Origin: Microbacterium aurum
GTDB lineage: Bacteria > Actinomycetota > Actinomycetes > Actinomycetales > Microbacteriaceae
Length of the DNA stretch: 64,000 nt
Reading direction: 5' to 3'
Assembly: GCF_016907815.1 (NCBI RefSeq)
Contig: NZ_JAFBCQ010000001.1
Coordinates: 1,426,001 to 1,490,000, forward strand
This document shows, piece after piece, positions 19,463-28,152 of the stretch. Made by a program: the position numbers and the translations under genes. Each line of letters begins with the position of its first letter. Positions within the stretch are counted from its first letter, which is position 1. The notes beneath the pieces are model-generated. The model saw only the letters and a program-made list of their open reading frames with translations. It made no database searches and had not been told where the DNA came from.

Positions 19463-22062
19463 CGGGGCCCGCCGCAGTTCTTGGCCTGGTACTGGACCGT
19501 GATCTGCGTGCCGCGGTTGACGATGGTGCCGGCGGCCGGGTCGGTGCCCGTGACTGTGCCGTCGTCAGAGGCGTCGTCCTTCTGCGTGCAGGAGCTCTCG
19601 ACGAGACCGAACCCGGCGCTGCGCAGCGCCTGCACGGCGTCGGCCGGCTTGCCGCTGACGGCCGGGACCGCGACGCCCTGCCCGTTGCTCGGCCGGATCG
19701 TGACGGTCGCGCCGGCGGCGGTGCGTCCGGCGCCCGGATCCTGCTGGATGACGGTGCCGGCGGACTCGACGCCGTCCACGGCGTCGCCGACGATGACCGA
19801 GAATCCGGCGGTTTCGAGCGTCCGCGTCGCCCGGTCGATCGTCATGCCGATGACCGAGGGGAGGTCGGTGAGAACCTGCTTGGTCAGTGCCGCGTCGGGC
19901 TTCGGGAAGGCGTCGCCGCCGTATTTGGCGTTCGCGGCGCCCTGCATCTTGGGCCAGATCGAGTTGCGGATGCGGGAGAGCTGATAGCCGCTCTCGCGGT
20001 GCTTGTCGAGCTTGACGGCACCCGTCGCGTTGCCGACCCAGACGACGGTCGCGACCTTCGTGGACGACCCGTCCATCCAGGTCTGCTCGTACTGGTGGAT
20101 ACCGGTCTTGCCGAAGACGGGGGTACCGTCGCCGATCCGCGCGCCGACACCGGTGCCGCTCATGACACCCACGAGGGTGTAGGCGGCGGTCGAGGCCACC
20201 GCCTCGCTGAGCTTGCGCTCACACGTGGTCTGCGGCGTGATGTCCGTGCCGTCGGCGGCCACCGCCTTGTCGATGGACTTCGGCTGGCACAGGATGCCGT
20301 TGGCCGCGATCGCGGCGTACGCCTCGGCCATGTCGAGCGGCGCCACGGCCGACGAGCCGAGCACGTTGTACGGCGCGTTGGCGGGGTCGGTCGACCACGA
20401 AGGCACCTCGGTCAGCGGAGTTCCGTCACCCCAGGTGACCCCCAGCTGGCCGGCGACCTCGTTGGTCGAGCAGACGCTGATCTGCTCGGCCATCGACAGG
20501 AAGCCGGAGTTCAGCGAGTCACGGGTGAAGTTGTAGATCGTCCCGGTGTAGCCGCTGTTGTTCTCGAAGTTGCCGATGTGGCCGGGCTGACCGGTGTTGT
20601 CGGTCTGGACGGTCTGTGTCGCCCCGTCGCAGGTCTGCACCTTCTTGGGTCCGATCCGGCCGTTGATCGCCTGATTGACGGACTTGCCCTGCTGCAGCCA
20701 GTTGATGAGGCTGAACACCTTGTAGGTCGATCCGGCCGAGTGGCCGATGCTGCCACCGTTCTTCTCGCGCACGTTGTAGTTGACCGGGGTCGTGCCGGGG
20801 ACGTCGCCGGTGGGGCTGTAGGGGCGGTTCTGCACCATCGACAGGATGCGGCCGGTGCCGACCTCCACCTGGACGCCGGACGAGCCGAGGTCCATGTACG
20901 ACACAGTGGCGGGGACGACGGAGATGGCCTCCAGGCCCGTCTGCTGCAGGTCGGGATCGAGCGTCGTGTAGATCTTCATGCCGCCGCGGCGCAGGTTCGC
21001 CGCGCGCTCCTCGTTCGTCTCGCCGAACGCGGGATCGGACTTGATGATGGAGACGACGTACTCGCAGAAGAACTCCGCGCCGGTGGCGGTCTTGCAGCCC
21101 TGGTCGCGGTTGACGATGTTCGGGGTGATCGGCTCCGCCTTGGCGGCGTCGTACTCCTCCTGCGAGATCTTGCCGTCGTCGAACATCCGCTGCAGCACGT
21201 AGTTGCGCCGGGCCAGGGTGAGCGAGAACCCGTCGGCCGTCGTGTTGACCGGGTTCCCGGCCTTGTCGGTCGTGGTCCCGGCATCCCCGAGATCGAAGCG
21301 GTACGTGTTCGGGGCCTGCACCATGCCGGCGATCGTGGCCGCCTGGGCGATGGTGAGGTTGGCCGCGGTGGTGTTGAAGTAGTGCTCCGCCGCCGCGCCG
21401 ATGCCGTAGACCGTGCCGCCGAAGTTCGTGATGTTGAGGTAGCCGAGCAGGATGTCGTCCTTCGACGACTTCTTCTCCAGCTGGATGGCGTACCGCATCT
21501 CCTGCAGCTTGCGCTGGTAGCCCTCCGCGCCGGTGTTCACCGTCGTCGAGGCGTAGCACGCCTGCACCTGCTCCTCGGTCGTCGCCTCCGACTCGCAGTT
21601 CTGCTGCAGCACGTTCTTGACGTACTGCTGGGTGATGGAGGAACCACCGCGGTTCGAGCCGTTGGACGCGTTGCCGGCGAGGGCGCTGAGCGTGCCGAGC
21701 AGGTCGACGCCGCCGTGCGTGTAGAAGTTCTTGTCCTCACTGGAGATGATCGCGTCGTACATCACCGGGTTCACCTGGTCGAAGGTGACGGGGATGCGGT
21801 TCTGGTCGTAGAACTGCGCCATGAGGGTGTCGTTGCCGGCGCTGTCCTTGCGGTAGATCTCCGTCGGCAGCATGAGCGGGTCGACCTGCAGGAAGCTCGG
21901 CATGTTCTCGAACGTGTCCAGAGCGCTGGTCGCGGCGTAGCCGGACACGGCGATCGCGGGGGTCACGGTCGCGGTCACCAGGATGCCGGCGACGGCGCTC
22001 AGACCGACCAGGCCCGCAAGGCCGCCGAGCACGCCGGTGGCCGTCCGTTTGAGTTGAGGCAT
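19459..22062 (-). CDS. Class A penicillin-binding protein (glycosyltransferase/transpeptidase) with PASTA domains
   Basis: Polymerises and cross-links peptidoglycan outside the membrane. 867 residues: N-terminal membrane helix (~10-35); GT51 domain with ISSEDKNFYTHGGVD (catalytic Glu ~107) and GGSSITQQYVKN; transpeptidase domain with S-x-x-K in AGSTYK (~445), S-x-N in SLNSGF, and KTG (~650); then two PASTA repeats (~735-800 and ~800-860) that in relatives bind muropeptides. Start ATG 22062 gives a short cytoplasmic tail before the helix. Operonic with the metallophosphoesterase. Confidence 0.95.
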   Translation of the reverse strand: MPQLKRTATGVLGGLAGLVGLSAVAGILVTATVTPAIAVSGYAATSALDTFENMPSFLQVDPLMLPTEIYRKDSAGNDTLMAQFYDQNRIPVTFDQVNPVMYDAIISSEDKNFYTHGGVDLLGTLSALAGNASNGSNRGGSSITQQYVKNVLQQNCESEATTEEQVQACYASTTVNTGAEGYQRKLQEMRYAIQLEKKSSKDDILLGYLNITNFGGTVYGIGAAAEHYFNTTAANLTIAQAATIAGMVQAPNTYRFDLGDAGTTTDKAGNPVNTTADGFSLTLARRNYVLQRMFDDGKISQEEYDAAKAEPITPNIVNRDQGCKTATGAEFFCEYVVSIIKSDPAFGETNEERAANLRRGGMKIYTTLDPDLQQTGLEAISVVPATVSYMDLGSSGVQVEVGTGRILSMVQNRPYSPTGDVPGTTPVNYNVREKNGGSIGHSAGSTYKVFSLINWLQQGKSVNQAINGRIGPKKVQTCDGATQTVQTDNTGQPGHIGNFENNSGYTGTIYNFTRDSLNSGFLSMAEQISVCSTNEVAGQLGVTWGDGTPLTEVPSWSTDPANAPYNVLGSSAVAPLDMAEAYAAIAANGILCQPKSIDKAVAADGTDITPQTTCERKLSEAVASTAAYTLVGVMSGTGVGARIGDGTPVFGKTGIHQYEQTWMDGSSTKVATVVWVGNATGAVKLDKHRESGYQLSRIRNSIWPKMQGAANAKYGGDAFPKPDAALTKQVLTDLPSVIGMTIDRATRTLETAGFSVIVGDAVDGVESAGTVIQQDPGAGRTAAGATVTIRPSNGQGVAVPAVSGKPADAVQALRSAGFGLVESSCTQKDDASDDGTVTGTDPAAGTIVNRGTQITVQYQAKNCGGPR

Positions 22063-22160
22063 AGGCTTGATGCTAGGGGAAAACCCTGGGGGAACCCTTG
22101 GTGGGCCAGGGTGCGCCTCGCTGTTCCGCTCGACCCGCACCACCCGATTCGGAGTCCCGT

Positions 22161-22379
22161 ATGACCACGTGGGAGTACCTCACCACCCCTCTGCTGATCC
22201 ACAACACCGCCGCGATCCTCAACAACTGGGGCAAGCAGGGCTGGGAGCTGGTGCAGGTCGTCCCCGGTCCCGAAGGCGGACTGGTGGCCTACTTCAAGCG
22301 GCCCGTCACCGCCGCGGGCGCGCAGAACGCGGGGCTGGATGCCGCGGCGCAAGCCGCCAAGCAGTTCGAGGAGGCGTGA
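22161..22379 (+). CDS. DUF4177-domain small protein
   Basis: 72 residues, ATG preceded by cggag. Pattern TTWEYLTTPLL ... LNNWGKQGWELVQVVPGP fits DUF4177, a small alpha/beta protein of unknown function common upstream of ridA in actinobacteria. ridA starts 2 bp after its stop codon. It is divergent from the PBP gene, with 98 bp between the two starts. Confidence 0.82.
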   Translation: MTTWEYLTTPLLIHNTAAILNNWGKQGWELVQVVPGPEGGLVAYFKRPVTAAGAQNAGLDAAAQAAKQFEEA

Positions 22380-22381
22380 GC

Positions 22382-22849
22382 ATGGCGATCGCCGCGCGTC
22401 TGGCCGAGCTCGGCATCGAGCTGCCCCCCGTCGTCCCGCCGGTGGCGGCCTACGTCCCCGCCGTCGTGCGCGGCGACCTCGTCTACACCTCCGGCCAGCT
22501 GCCGATGGTCTCCGGCGCCCTGCCGGCGACCGGCAAGGTCGGCGAGGGGCACGGGCTGGTCCCGGCATCCGACGCCAAGGACTACGCCCGCCAGAGCGCG
22601 CTGAACGCGCTCGCCGCGGCCGCGGCCGCGGTCGGCGACCTCGAGCGTCTGACCGGCGTGGTCAAGCTCACCGGGTTCGTCGCCTCGGTGCCCGAGTTCA
22701 CCGGGCAGCCCGGCGTGATCAACGGCGCGAGCGAGGTGCTCGGCGAGATCTTCGGTGACGCCGGGCGTCACGCCCGATCCGCCGTCGGCGTCCCCGTCCT
22801 GCCGCTGGACTCGCCCGTCGAGGTCGAGGTCATCTTCAGCGTCGCCTGA
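22382..22849 (+). CDS. RidA-family (YjgF/YER057c/UK114) protein
   Basis: 155 residues, start 2 bp after the DUF4177 gene. Family segments are LVYTSGQLPM and, at the C-terminus, RSAVGVPVLPLDSPVEVEVIFSVA. RidA trimers hydrolyse reactive enamine/imine intermediates, but the catalytic Arg of true RidA (normally in a C-terminal R[SA]xxxV-type context) is present only as ARSAVGV, so activity is plausible and not certain. Confidence 0.88.
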   Translation: MAIAARLAELGIELPPVVPPVAAYVPAVVRGDLVYTSGQLPMVSGALPATGKVGEGHGLVPASDAKDYARQSALNALAAAAAAVGDLERLTGVVKLTGFVASVPEFTGQPGVINGASEVLGEIFGDAGRHARSAVGVPVLPLDSPVEVEVIFSVA

Positions 22850-22861
22850 CGCGGCCCGTCT

Positions 22862-22970
22862 CGCGAGGTCGCCGGTTCGTCCGCGAGGTCGCCGGTTCGT
22901 CCGCGAGATCGCCGGTTCGTCCGCGAGGTCGCCGGCGACCTCGGCGCGCAACCGGCGACCTCGGCGCGAG
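22862..22970. repeat. 20-bp tandem repeats followed by inverted copies
   Basis: CGCGAGGTCGCCGGTTCGTC begins at 22862, 22882, 22902 (one mismatch) and 22922 (partial). It is followed by two inverted copies of its core (CCGGCGACCTCGGCGCG) through 22970. It can fold into alternative long hairpins and sits between convergent ridA and the acs remnant. It is not a CRISPR array because there are no variable spacers. Confidence 0.85.
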
Positions 22971-22974
22971 TGGG

Positions 22975-23265
22975 TCACTTGATCTGGGCGCTGATCACGC
23001 TCATGACGGCCGTGTCGGCGAGGGTCGTCGTGTCGCCGACCTCCCGGCCTTCGGCGACGTCGCGCAGGAGACGCCGCATGATCTTGCCGGAGCGCGTCTT
23101 CGGCAGCTCGCCCACGATGTAGACATCGCGCGGGCGGGCGATCGGGCCGATCTGCTCGCCGACCCAGCGGCGCAGGGTGTCGGCGAGGCCCTCGGGGGAG
23201 TGCGCGTCGAGGTAGCTCTGCTTGATGATGACGAACGCGACGACCGCCTGACCGGTTGTTGTCAA
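22975..23265 (-). pseudogene. Orphan 3' end of an acetyl-CoA synthetase gene
   Basis: About 97 codons matching the C-terminus of the complete Acs at 48868-50832: both share [25 protein letters not shown] and [20 protein letters not shown]. The nucleotide sequences clearly differ at scattered, mostly third-codon positions, so this is not a recent copy. Homology stops abruptly at about 23265; upstream sequence is unrelated and supplies no Acs N-terminus. The fragment retains the acetylatable Lys region but no adenylation domain, so it cannot encode an active enzyme. Confidence 0.92.
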
Positions 23266-23459
23266 AGTATGCGTCAGCGATCGGTTCGTTGGGGTTGAGC
23301 GGGGCGGGGCGACGTTGTCATTCTCGTCGTCGGGACTGATGCCCGGTCCGGTGAGGAGACCGCGACAAGTCTCGCGGACGATGGGGAGCATCGCCAGCTC
23401 GAGCTCGCCCGAGACCGCCCGCGCCGATGGCGCCGGCGGCCTCCGCCCGTGTCACCGCA
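23266..23459. other. Non-coding junction DNA between acs remnant and surface-protein gene
   Basis: 194 bp with no credible gene. It contains a short palindrome around CGCGACAAGTCTCGCG. It marks the point where backbone homology to acs ends, so it is a candidate integration or recombination boundary. Confidence 0.5.
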
Positions 23460-24452
23460 TCAGACGCGCGTACGGCGCCGCGTCCGGAGCGATGAGCCGA
23501 TCAGTGCGCCCGCTCCGAGCACGAGCAGTGCTGCGCCGACCCAGAGCGCCGGGCTCAACTCGCCTCCGGTCGCGGCGAGTTCATTGCGCTGCACGGTCAC
23601 CGCGGCAACGACGGTGAGGCCGATGTCGTCGAAGCTGAGGATGAGGTGGTGCTCCCCGTCCGTGACGCCGGTGAGGTTGAAGCTGCCGGTGATGGCGGCG
23701 CTGTCCCACTGGACAGTGCCGAGCGATACCGGGGTCGATCGCATGTTGCCGATGATCGACGACTGCGAACCCTGCATCTTCGTCAGGAATGAGGACATCA
23801 GGTCGAACGCTTCACTGCGCTTGTCGGTCAAGCCGGCCAGTCGCAACATATCCATCTGCTGAGTGTTCGTGACGGAGTCGAGTTCGATGCGCAACGATGC
23901 GACGAGCGAGGCGGCGGCCGTTCTCGCCTCGGTCGAGTCCGACGTCGCCGAAAGGAGAATGTGCGACTCCACGGCCGGGTGTGCGGCCGCGATCGCTGTG
24001 GCCAGCGACTCATCAGTCGGCCCGGCGACGTATGCATTCGGGCCGTGATGGCCGCGTTGAGCGTGACCACGCGGGCGTTGCGTTTCTGCACATCTGTGAC
24101 CTGAGAGGAAAGCTGTTGGTCGAGCAGCCGGACACGCTGATCCTGGACAGCGCGCAGAGCCCCTTCGAGATCGAACGCGGTGAGCGAGATTTCGTTCACG
24201 GTCACGCCCGGCAGCCTGGAGACCACCGGCGACAGCAGCTGGGATGCAGCGGCCGCCTCGTTCGTAGACGGCCGCTCCGCGAGGCCGAGCGCCTGTCCGG
24301 AGCCGTTGAGGAGAGGGAATGTGACATTCGGTGTGCCCGCCGCGGCCGCAAGCAGGTCGGCAAGCTCGGGCTCCGAGATGCCGCTGAAAGCGCCGGTGAG
24401 GCCGACATCGTCCGGGCGCTGGAAGACCGCGATGTAGGCCTGCTGTACCGGG
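23460..24452 (-). pseudogene. C-terminal half of an LAATG-anchored surface protein (split and frameshifted)
   Basis: Encodes the C-terminal part of the protein whose N-terminus is at 47139-48098. It ends with a sorting signal: LAATG, a hydrophobic helix (LWVGAALLVLGAGALIG) and a basic tail RTRRRTRV, as used by class E sortases. Reading from 24452, the frame continues from the upstream half (PVQQAYIAVFQRPDDVG). Near 24044 the coding signal moves to another frame (GPNAYVAGPTDESLA), which fits a 1-bp deletion. The gene is therefore broken twice: by the transposon and by this frameshift (unless the latter is a sequencing error). Confidence 0.88.
24449..24452. repeat. Left target-site duplication (CGGG) of the composite transposon
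   Basis: CGGG immediately precedes the left IS copy and recurs at 47139-47142 immediately after the right IS copy. Confidence 0.8.
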
Positions 24453-24529
24453 TGAGGTTGCCCCCGAATCCCGGACACTGACCAGGCGGGATCCGCGTGT
24501 TCGCGGGCCTGTCAGGGAGGATGTCCGTG

Positions 24530-24847
24530 ATGGGCACGAGCAAGAAGAGGAAGTCGTATACGCCGGAGTATCGCCGTGAGGCGGCCCGGCTGGTGATCGA
24601 CACGGATCGCACGATCGCGGCGGTCGCCCGCGAGATCGGGGTCGGCGAGGCGCTGCTGGGCCGGTGGGTGCATACCGAGCGTGCCCGGACCGGTGACGGC
24701 GAGGCGGCGCCGCTGGATCTGGACGAGCGGGCCGAGCTGGAACGGCTGCGTCGTGAGGTGCAGGAACTGCGGATGGACAACGAGTTCCTGGGAAAAGCGG
24801 CGGCCTTCTTCGCGTCGAAGCAGAACCCGAGGAGCGGTTCGCGGTGA
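24530..24847 (+). CDS. IS3-family transposase OrfA (left copy)
   Basis: 105 residues. An N-terminal helix-turn-helix of the IS3/IS911 type (YTPEYRREAARLV ... IAAVAREIGVGEALLGRWV) recognises the IS ends, and a leucine-zipper-like coiled coil (ELERLRREVQELRMDNEFL) mediates multimerisation. ATG 24530 has gggagg 9 bp upstream; ATG 24521 is an alternative. Its stop overlaps the orfB start. Confidence 0.92.
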   Translation: MGTSKKRKSYTPEYRREAARLVIDTDRTIAAVAREIGVGEALLGRWVHTERARTGDGEAAPLDLDERAELERLRREVQELRMDNEFLGKAAAFFASKQNPRSGSR

Positions 24848-25725
24848 TCGAGGCGGAGAAGGCCGGCAGCACGACGATGACGGTCACCCGGATGTGCCGT
24901 CTGCTGGGGGTGGACCGGCGGCGGTTCTACGAGTGGCGTGCCCGGCAGTCCGCGGGCCCCTCTGCGCGGCAGCAGCGGGACGCGGACCTCACCGTCCAGA
25001 TCGCGGCGTTCCACGCCGCATCGGATGGCACCTACGGGGCGCCGCGGATCCACGCCGACTTGCAGGACGCCGGTGTCGCCGTATCGCGGAAGAAGGTCGC
25101 CAGCCTGATGCGGGACAAGAGGATCGCGGGTATCAGCCCCCGCACCTGGCACCCGCCGACCACCGTCCACGGGGATGACCCGTTCCCCGTCCCCGACCTC
25201 GTTGAGCGGCAGTTCGACCAGGGTGAGAGGGACCTGGCTTGGTTCTCGGACATCACCTATCTGCGCACCGGTGAGGGATGGGCATACCTGTGCGTCGTCC
25301 GCGACGGGCACACCCGCCGGGTCCTCGGACGCTGCGTCGCCGACAACATGCACACCGACCTCGTGGAGGCGGCACTGCGGCAAGCAGTCGCGCTCCGCGG
25401 TGCGCTGCCGCGGAAGGTGATCTTCCACGCGGACAGGGGCACCCAGTACACCAGCGGCCAGCTCGCGGACGCCGCGAGGGAGCTTGGGGTGCTCCGGTCG
25501 ATGGGCCGCACCGGCGTGTGCTGGGACAACGCTGCCGCCGAGTCGTTCTGGTCGATCTTCAAGAACGAGTACTACCACCGGCACGTGTTCGCCACGATCG
25601 ACGCTGCTCGCCGCGGCGCATACGCCTGGATCGACGGCTGGTACAACGCCCGCCGACGCCACTCCGGCATCGGCTACCTCAGCCCGCTAGAGTACGAACG
25701 CCGCCAGCTCGCGCTGGCAGCCTGA
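24844..25725 (+). CDS. IS3-family transposase OrfB, DDE catalytic subunit (left copy)
   Basis: 293 residues with an HTH_21 region and an rve integrase core. The DDE triad is visible: Asp in WFSDITYL, Asp in FHADRGTQYTS, Glu in NAAAESFWSIFKNE. GTG 24844 overlaps the orfA stop (GTGA). IS3 elements usually also make an OrfAB fusion by -1 frameshifting; an AAAAG run lies near the end of orfA. Confidence 0.93.
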   Translation: MIEAEKAGSTTMTVTRMCRLLGVDRRRFYEWRARQSAGPSARQQRDADLTVQIAAFHAASDGTYGAPRIHADLQDAGVAVSRKKVASLMRDKRIAGISPRTWHPPTTVHGDDPFPVPDLVERQFDQGERDLAWFSDITYLRTGEGWAYLCVVRDGHTRRVLGRCVADNMHTDLVEAALRQAVALRGALPRKVIFHADRGTQYTSGQLADAARELGVLRSMGRTGVCWDNAAAESFWSIFKNEYYHRHVFATIDAARRGAYAWIDGWYNARRRHSGIGYLSPLEYERRQLALAA

Positions 25726-25763
25726 CCAACCAACCACCTGTCCGGGATTCGGGGGCAACCTCA

Positions 25764-26691
25764 CTCAACACTGGCGCAGGAGATCCGCTCACCTTTTGCG
25801 GACACGCTCTTGTCGATCATCAACGCGCAGGATCTCGACCCAGAGGAGCAGTTCAAAGCAATAACTGCGCACCTTGGTGAGCGGCTGCACCCCAGAGATT
25901 CCCGGAGAGACGTCATTCGCTTTCATCCGGGCACCCCTGTAATCCAGTTCAACTCGCCCTATCAGGCCGTCGACGACGAGACCTATGCGATGAACCGCAA
26001 GCTCATGCTCCGCCTCGCATCGGTTGCGGAGCAGCGCGGATACATGACGGAGGTCACGAGCGACTACGCCTTCCCCCACCAGGAGAAGAGCAGTGACGAA
26101 CACCTGGTTCGGTCGGGAATCCTGCGAAGTGCAGGGAGCGTCGTCTTGACCACCGGCGGCCGCACCGGAACGGGACGTACGCTGGAGGCTGCCTCCATCT
26201 TCATGATTCCCTGCCTCGTTCTTCGGAGCGCAGCGGAAGAAGACCCTCTCAACCCCGACCGGTACTCTGGCCCTATCTTCGATCAGCGCGCTCGGCGTTT
26301 CAGCGACGGTGAGGAAGCCGTCGGCCTCTTCAACGAGTTCCTCGATAGTTGCGGTGATCAAATCGCTGCTCGGCACGAGAAGCTCATGCTTTGGGATGAC
26401 GAGCCGCTCGGTCGAGAGGGAGATCTCGTTCTGGCGGCCGATCAGTCACTCTTCGAGCGGTCCGGCCTTTCATACGAGCAGGCAATCTTCTGGATTGATC
26501 CAGTTAACTGGGCTCAAGCTCCCTCTTCGGTGCGTAGTGAGATTCGCGCGGTCCTGAACATCGACGATGAAGATCGAGGACTGGGCGGAGCTCGACAGGA
26601 GGCTATGAGCCTTGGCCCGTACCCCAGCATCACCAGATTCTTGGGCACTCACGAACGCCCTGCAAACGGTCTGCGACCGCCTCGCGCCTAG
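25764..26691 (+). pseudogene. 5'-truncated gene, possible nucleotide-binding (deoxyribosyltransferase-like) protein
   Basis: The frame is open right up to the IS boundary and reads as protein (TLAQEIRSPFADTLLSIINAQ), so the true start was lost when the IS arrived. A TTG at 25810 could give a 293-residue product. The segment SAGSVVLTTGGRTGTGRTLEAASIF resembles the Gly-Thr...Glu...Ala motif of nucleoside 2-deoxyribosyltransferase- and TIR-like folds; this is inference from pattern only. The 3' end overlaps the next gene by 80 bp, which suggests co-translation with the ImmA/IrrE peptidase. Confidence 0.6.
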
Positions 26692-27442
26692 TCGCCACCG
26701 TCTCCCGTTCATCAGCTTGAACGATCTCACTAAACGTCTGGGCGTGCGGGACGTCGTCTACAGCGCGACGCGGATGCATGGCTACACGGACTGGACCGAA
26801 CGTGGCCCCGTGATTCGGCTTGCCATCTCCAAGACCGAAGGTCGCAGACGGATGACGCTCGCGCATGAGTGTGCACATCTGCTGCTTAACCCTCTTCTTG
26901 ATCCCGACACCCTCGATGTCAGTTCGGGCGTGGCTCAAGCGCTCCGGCACCAATCGAATCAACTCCTCGATGCCCAAGGCGACATCATTCACCGCGCCGG
27001 CGAGCGGATCGGAATTGAGAGGCTCTGCGACTTGATCGCGTTCGAGCTTCTCCTCCCGCGTGCGCGTGCCCGCATGACTCAGGTCCCCGATGCCGGCGCT
27101 CTCTTCTCACTCGCGACCGAGCAGCATGTTTCGGCAACGCTTCTGGTGCATCAACTCAACTCCGCCGGACACAACCTTCGGTTCGCGAGAACCGCGCGCC
27201 TCCCTTCAGGCGGCTGGATGATCGTCGACGTCGCGGGACCCACGGGCCCTTGGCGAACTGCCGCCCTGTTGGATGAGCGGAGCTCGTCGGTCATCGAGTC
27301 TCTGCGAGCGCAGGACGACGCCCACATGGAGGTGGTGTTGGACCTCGCGGAGCCGTCACCAGCTTCGGCGTGGACAGCTTCGGTGGTGCGCAGACGGCAA
27401 TCCGCGTTCGCGCTGACCGGCCGAGGAACGGCGTCACCCTAG
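26612..27442 (+). CDS. ImmA/IrrE-family metallo-endopeptidase
   Basis: 276 residues. The zinc-peptidase motif HECAH (HExxH) lies in MTLAHECAHLLL, with a downstream ERLCDLIAFELLLP segment that fits the third-ligand helix (E...F..LLLP is the ImmA/IrrE pattern). The TTG start at 26612 is supported by a perfect aggagg at 26597-26602. Family members cleave HTH repressors to switch on mobile-element or stress genes. No XRE repressor is adjacent; the overlapping upstream gene is the likely partner. Confidence 0.85.
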   Translation: MARTPASPDSWALTNALQTVCDRLAPSRHRLPFISLNDLTKRLGVRDVVYSATRMHGYTDWTERGPVIRLAISKTEGRRRMTLAHECAHLLLNPLLDPDTLDVSSGVAQALRHQSNQLLDAQGDIIHRAGERIGIERLCDLIAFELLLPRARARMTQVPDAGALFSLATEQHVSATLLVHQLNSAGHNLRFARTARLPSGGWMIVDVAGPTGPWRTAALLDERSSSVIESLRAQDDAHMEVVLDLAEPSPASAWTASVVRRRQSAFALTGRGTASP

Positions 27443-27585
27443 TCGGATTCCCGGATTGCGACGGGCGGCGCCGCGCGCGACGCCAAGTACAGACGCCCAT
27501 CAGTTCAACCGCATGCCGGTGGGAATGATGACTTGCGTCGCCGCGAAGTCAATGGTCGTGCAATCGAACCCACACAACCCGCGTC

Positions 27586-28152
27586 TCAGCACCGCGTCAT
27601 CAGAATCACCCAGCAGACTGCGGACGCCGCCGTGCACGCGATGATGGTGATGAGCGCGGCAATCCTGCGGACGGTGGGGGTTTTCCAGGCGGGCGCCAGC
27701 AGCGTTGCGGTCAATGCGACGGCGAGGGTGGGCGCAAGGCTGAACGGAATTGTCGCTAGGTTCGCGAAGTTCGACGCGGTGCTCCCCCCCGGCCGAATTA
27801 GTAGGAACCCAAAGAGCGCAAGGAGGGTGAAGTGACCCATCCAGATCACCCCGGCCAGCGCCGCAGCTGTCCACCTCGCCGTGGGGGTGAGGAATCTGCG
27901 TACCCACAAGATCTCCGCGACCAGGGGCACCGCTCCCAGGGTCGCTGTCACGTAGATTCCCCACAGTCCGTTCCGCTCCGCGAGAAGACAACGGCCCGCC
28001 TCTGCGGCTGCTTGGCTGCCGGAGTTGGCGGCAATCAAGGCGCCCGCCGTCACGACCGCGGCGTAAAGGCATCCGACGATCCACGTTCGAGTGGGGTGAG
28101 CGGCCCTGCCGCGGCTTTCGGGTCGGGCACTAGATCCGGTCGAGGAGTGCAT
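27586..28152 (-). CDS. Hypothetical four-helix membrane protein
   Basis: 188 residues. Hydrophobic helices lie near residues 24-42, 60-78, 95-115, 130-150 and 155-180. Not recognised. ATG 28152 is preferred over TTG 28170 because agggatt lies at a good distance. It overlaps the 3' end of the DUF1906 gene by 23 bp, so it is probably the last gene of that transcription unit. The 143 bp between this gene and the ImmA gene hold nothing evident. Confidence 0.65.
   Translation of the reverse strand: MHSSTGSSARPESRGRAAHPTRTWIVGCLYAAVVTAGALIAANSGSQAAAEAGRCLLAERNGLWGIYVTATLGAVPLVAEILWVRRFLTPTARWTAAALAGVIWMGHFTLLALFGFLLIRPGGSTASNFANLATIPFSLAPTLAVALTATLLAPAWKTPTVRRIAALITIIACTAASAVCWVILMTRC

Larger units (their letters stand above)
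24453..25763 (+). mobile_element. IS3-family insertion sequence, left copy
   Basis: 1,311 bp with perfect 25-bp terminal inverted repeats at 24453-24477 and 25739-25763, starting TGAGGTTGCCCCCGAATCCC and ending in CA. It carries orfA and orfB. All encoded proteins are identical to those of the copy at 45828-47138. Confidence 0.95.

Noticed and set aside
22862..22970. 20-bp repeats as a CRISPR array
   Set aside because: No variable spacers between units; the inverted copies instead suggest hairpin formation.
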